This document shows, one piece after another, positions 62,983 through 64,000 of a stretch of 64,000 bases of DNA. Under the pieces are notes generated by a model, which saw only the letters and a list, made by a program, of their open reading frames with translations, did no database searches and was not told the DNA's origin. Source of the DNA: Stieleria neptunia (lineage in GTDB: Bacteria > Planctomycetota > Planctomycetia > Pirellulales > Pirellulaceae); NCBI RefSeq assembly GCF_007754155.1, contig NZ_CP037423.1, forward strand, positions 8,986,938 through 9,050,937. Reading direction: 5' to 3'. Within the stretch, counting starts at the first letter, position 1, and each line of letters opens with the position of its first letter. The position numbers were made by a program, and so were the translations under genes.

Positions 62983-64000
62983 GTCCATCAACTCATTCGT
63001 CGCGGTGCTGAACGTTACGTCAACGAGCACCGCGACGGGGGAGCCAGCATGACGGTCCAAAGCGTGTTGGCCAAGACCAGCCTCTGCCGTACTTCGGCAC
63101 TCGGTGGTCGTTGGTATCAGTGTGATGATTGTGATCGCCTGACGAAACGACACAACTCCTGTGGCGATCGGCACTGTCCGCAATGTAGTGGCGGAAAACG
63201 CCAGAACTTCTCCGATAGAGCTTCGAAACTGATCCTCGACGGTGTGAACTACTACCAAGTCGTCTTCACGTTGCCGGAGGTGGTCTCGACGATGGCACTG
63301 GCGAATCGTCAAGAGATCGCGGAGTTGCTGTTCCACTCTGCTTGGAAGTCTCTCAAAAAGACGGTTGAAACAGAACAGCAATATGAGCTCGCTGCGCTGA
63401 TGGTGCTTCACACCTGGAACCAGAAGCTGGATGCTCATTGGCATGTTCACGCATTGGTTCCGGGGGCGGGGCCCAGTTTAAGCGATGGAGGTTGGATTAA
63501 AGCCAGGGCGCCGCAAGTCGACGGCTATGAAGATGACCGCCAGTACCTCGTCGATGCGATCAATCTTCGAAGATCGTTTCGGAAGATCGCGGTGGCTCAC
63601 CTACAGCGTCTTCGTAAGAACGACAAATTGAAACTCGACGGCTCGCTGGCGTATCTGCAAGGTGACGAAGCCTGGGAGGAGATGATCGATCAGCTCGAAT
63701 CAAAGGAATGGGTCAGCTACATCGAACCCCCTCCGACCGAAAGCAGTCGCGGCGAGCACGTGGTTCGTTACTTAACGCGTTATCTGACCGGTGGGCCGAT
63801 CAGTGACTACCGCATCATCGCCGCGGACGACCACGAGGTCACATTTTGGGCCCGCGAAGGCCGCACCACCGGTGGTGAATCGCTTCAAGTTCCGTTCACT
63901 CTCTCGACATCGGAGTTCATCCGTCGCTGGTGCCTGCACATTCTGCCAAAAGAGTTGACCAAAACACGTCAGTTTGGAGGCTGGTCGAATACAAAAGCTG
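62983..64000 (+). CDS. IS91-family transposase, 5' part (runs off the window)
   Basis: The frame is open from upstream of 62983 to the window end. Zinc-binding domain with YQCDDCDRLTKRHNSCGDRHCPQC, the HUH motif as DAHWHVHALVPGAGP, and the Tyr motif in VRYLTRYLTGGPIS. The start is uncertain: ATG at 63049 would cut into a plausible N-terminal helix (TVHQLIRRGAERYVNEHRDG), yet no standard start codon lies just upstream of it. The frame overlaps or closely follows the recombinase gene. Confidence 0.85.

Noticed and set aside
1..64000. tRNA, rRNA, tmRNA or other structural RNA genes
   Set aside because: I looked for tRNA TpsiC (GGTTCGAATCC-like) and anticodon-arm patterns and for rRNA cores and saw no convincing candidate. 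A tRNA or rRNA covariance search would decide.

Overview
This window looks like a piece of the chromosome of a Pirellulaceae-type planctomycete (Rhodopirellula/Stieleria-like). The evidence is a GC-rich sequence, a DUF1559 pseudopilin-like protein, a PEP-CTERM protein, large TPR and ExbB/ExbD-type loci, and many dispersed palindromic intergenic repeats. No tRNA, rRNA or CRISPR array was recognised.

Region 1-27.6 kb is core chromosome. It holds a Fur-family regulator, two CNNM/DUF21 membrane proteins with an ABC-2 type permease, a lone Flp pilin, an NAD-dependent epimerase, and a two-gene operon (DUF1559 plus DUF4465/PEP-CTERM) behind a well-formed cobalamin riboswitch. These are followed by kdsB-pyrG-DUF1844, a heme A/cytochrome oxidase assembly cluster (cupredoxin-like protein, dihaem cytochrome c, a 58-aa membrane protein, ctaA, ctaB, SCO, DUF420), purD, and an ExbB/ExbD-like three-gene operon.

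Region 27.8-31.9 kb is a secreted-protein gene split by an IS66-family element with a 12-bp target duplication. Region 32-49 kb is again chromosomal: a TPR-ExbB-ExbD-cyclase-like operon with a 24-unit heptamer array inside it, an epimerase, a fasciclin protein, rpmE, prfA-prmC, and an ATP-grasp/alpha-E plus transglutaminase pair.

Region 49.7-61.8 kb is a chromosomal integron. An IntI-type recombinase on the minus strand is followed by a promoter (probable Pc) and about 14 cassettes, each ending in an attC-like hairpin with the same two unpaired bases. Eight cassettes are copies of one roughly 470-bp family of uncertain coding potential with GAGTAC-rich arrays. The others carry a TlpA-like thioredoxin, a beta-solenoid-like protein split by an IS630 element, a zinc-ribbon protein and two small membrane proteins. 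IS91-type transposase genes lie at both edges of the array, and the second runs off the window end.

The most notable points are the B12-riboswitch control of an exported DUF1559/DUF4465 pair, the integron with its amplified ambiguous cassette family, a 7-codon minisatellite in kdsB, and a composite repeat whose two terminal hairpins have swapped places between copies.
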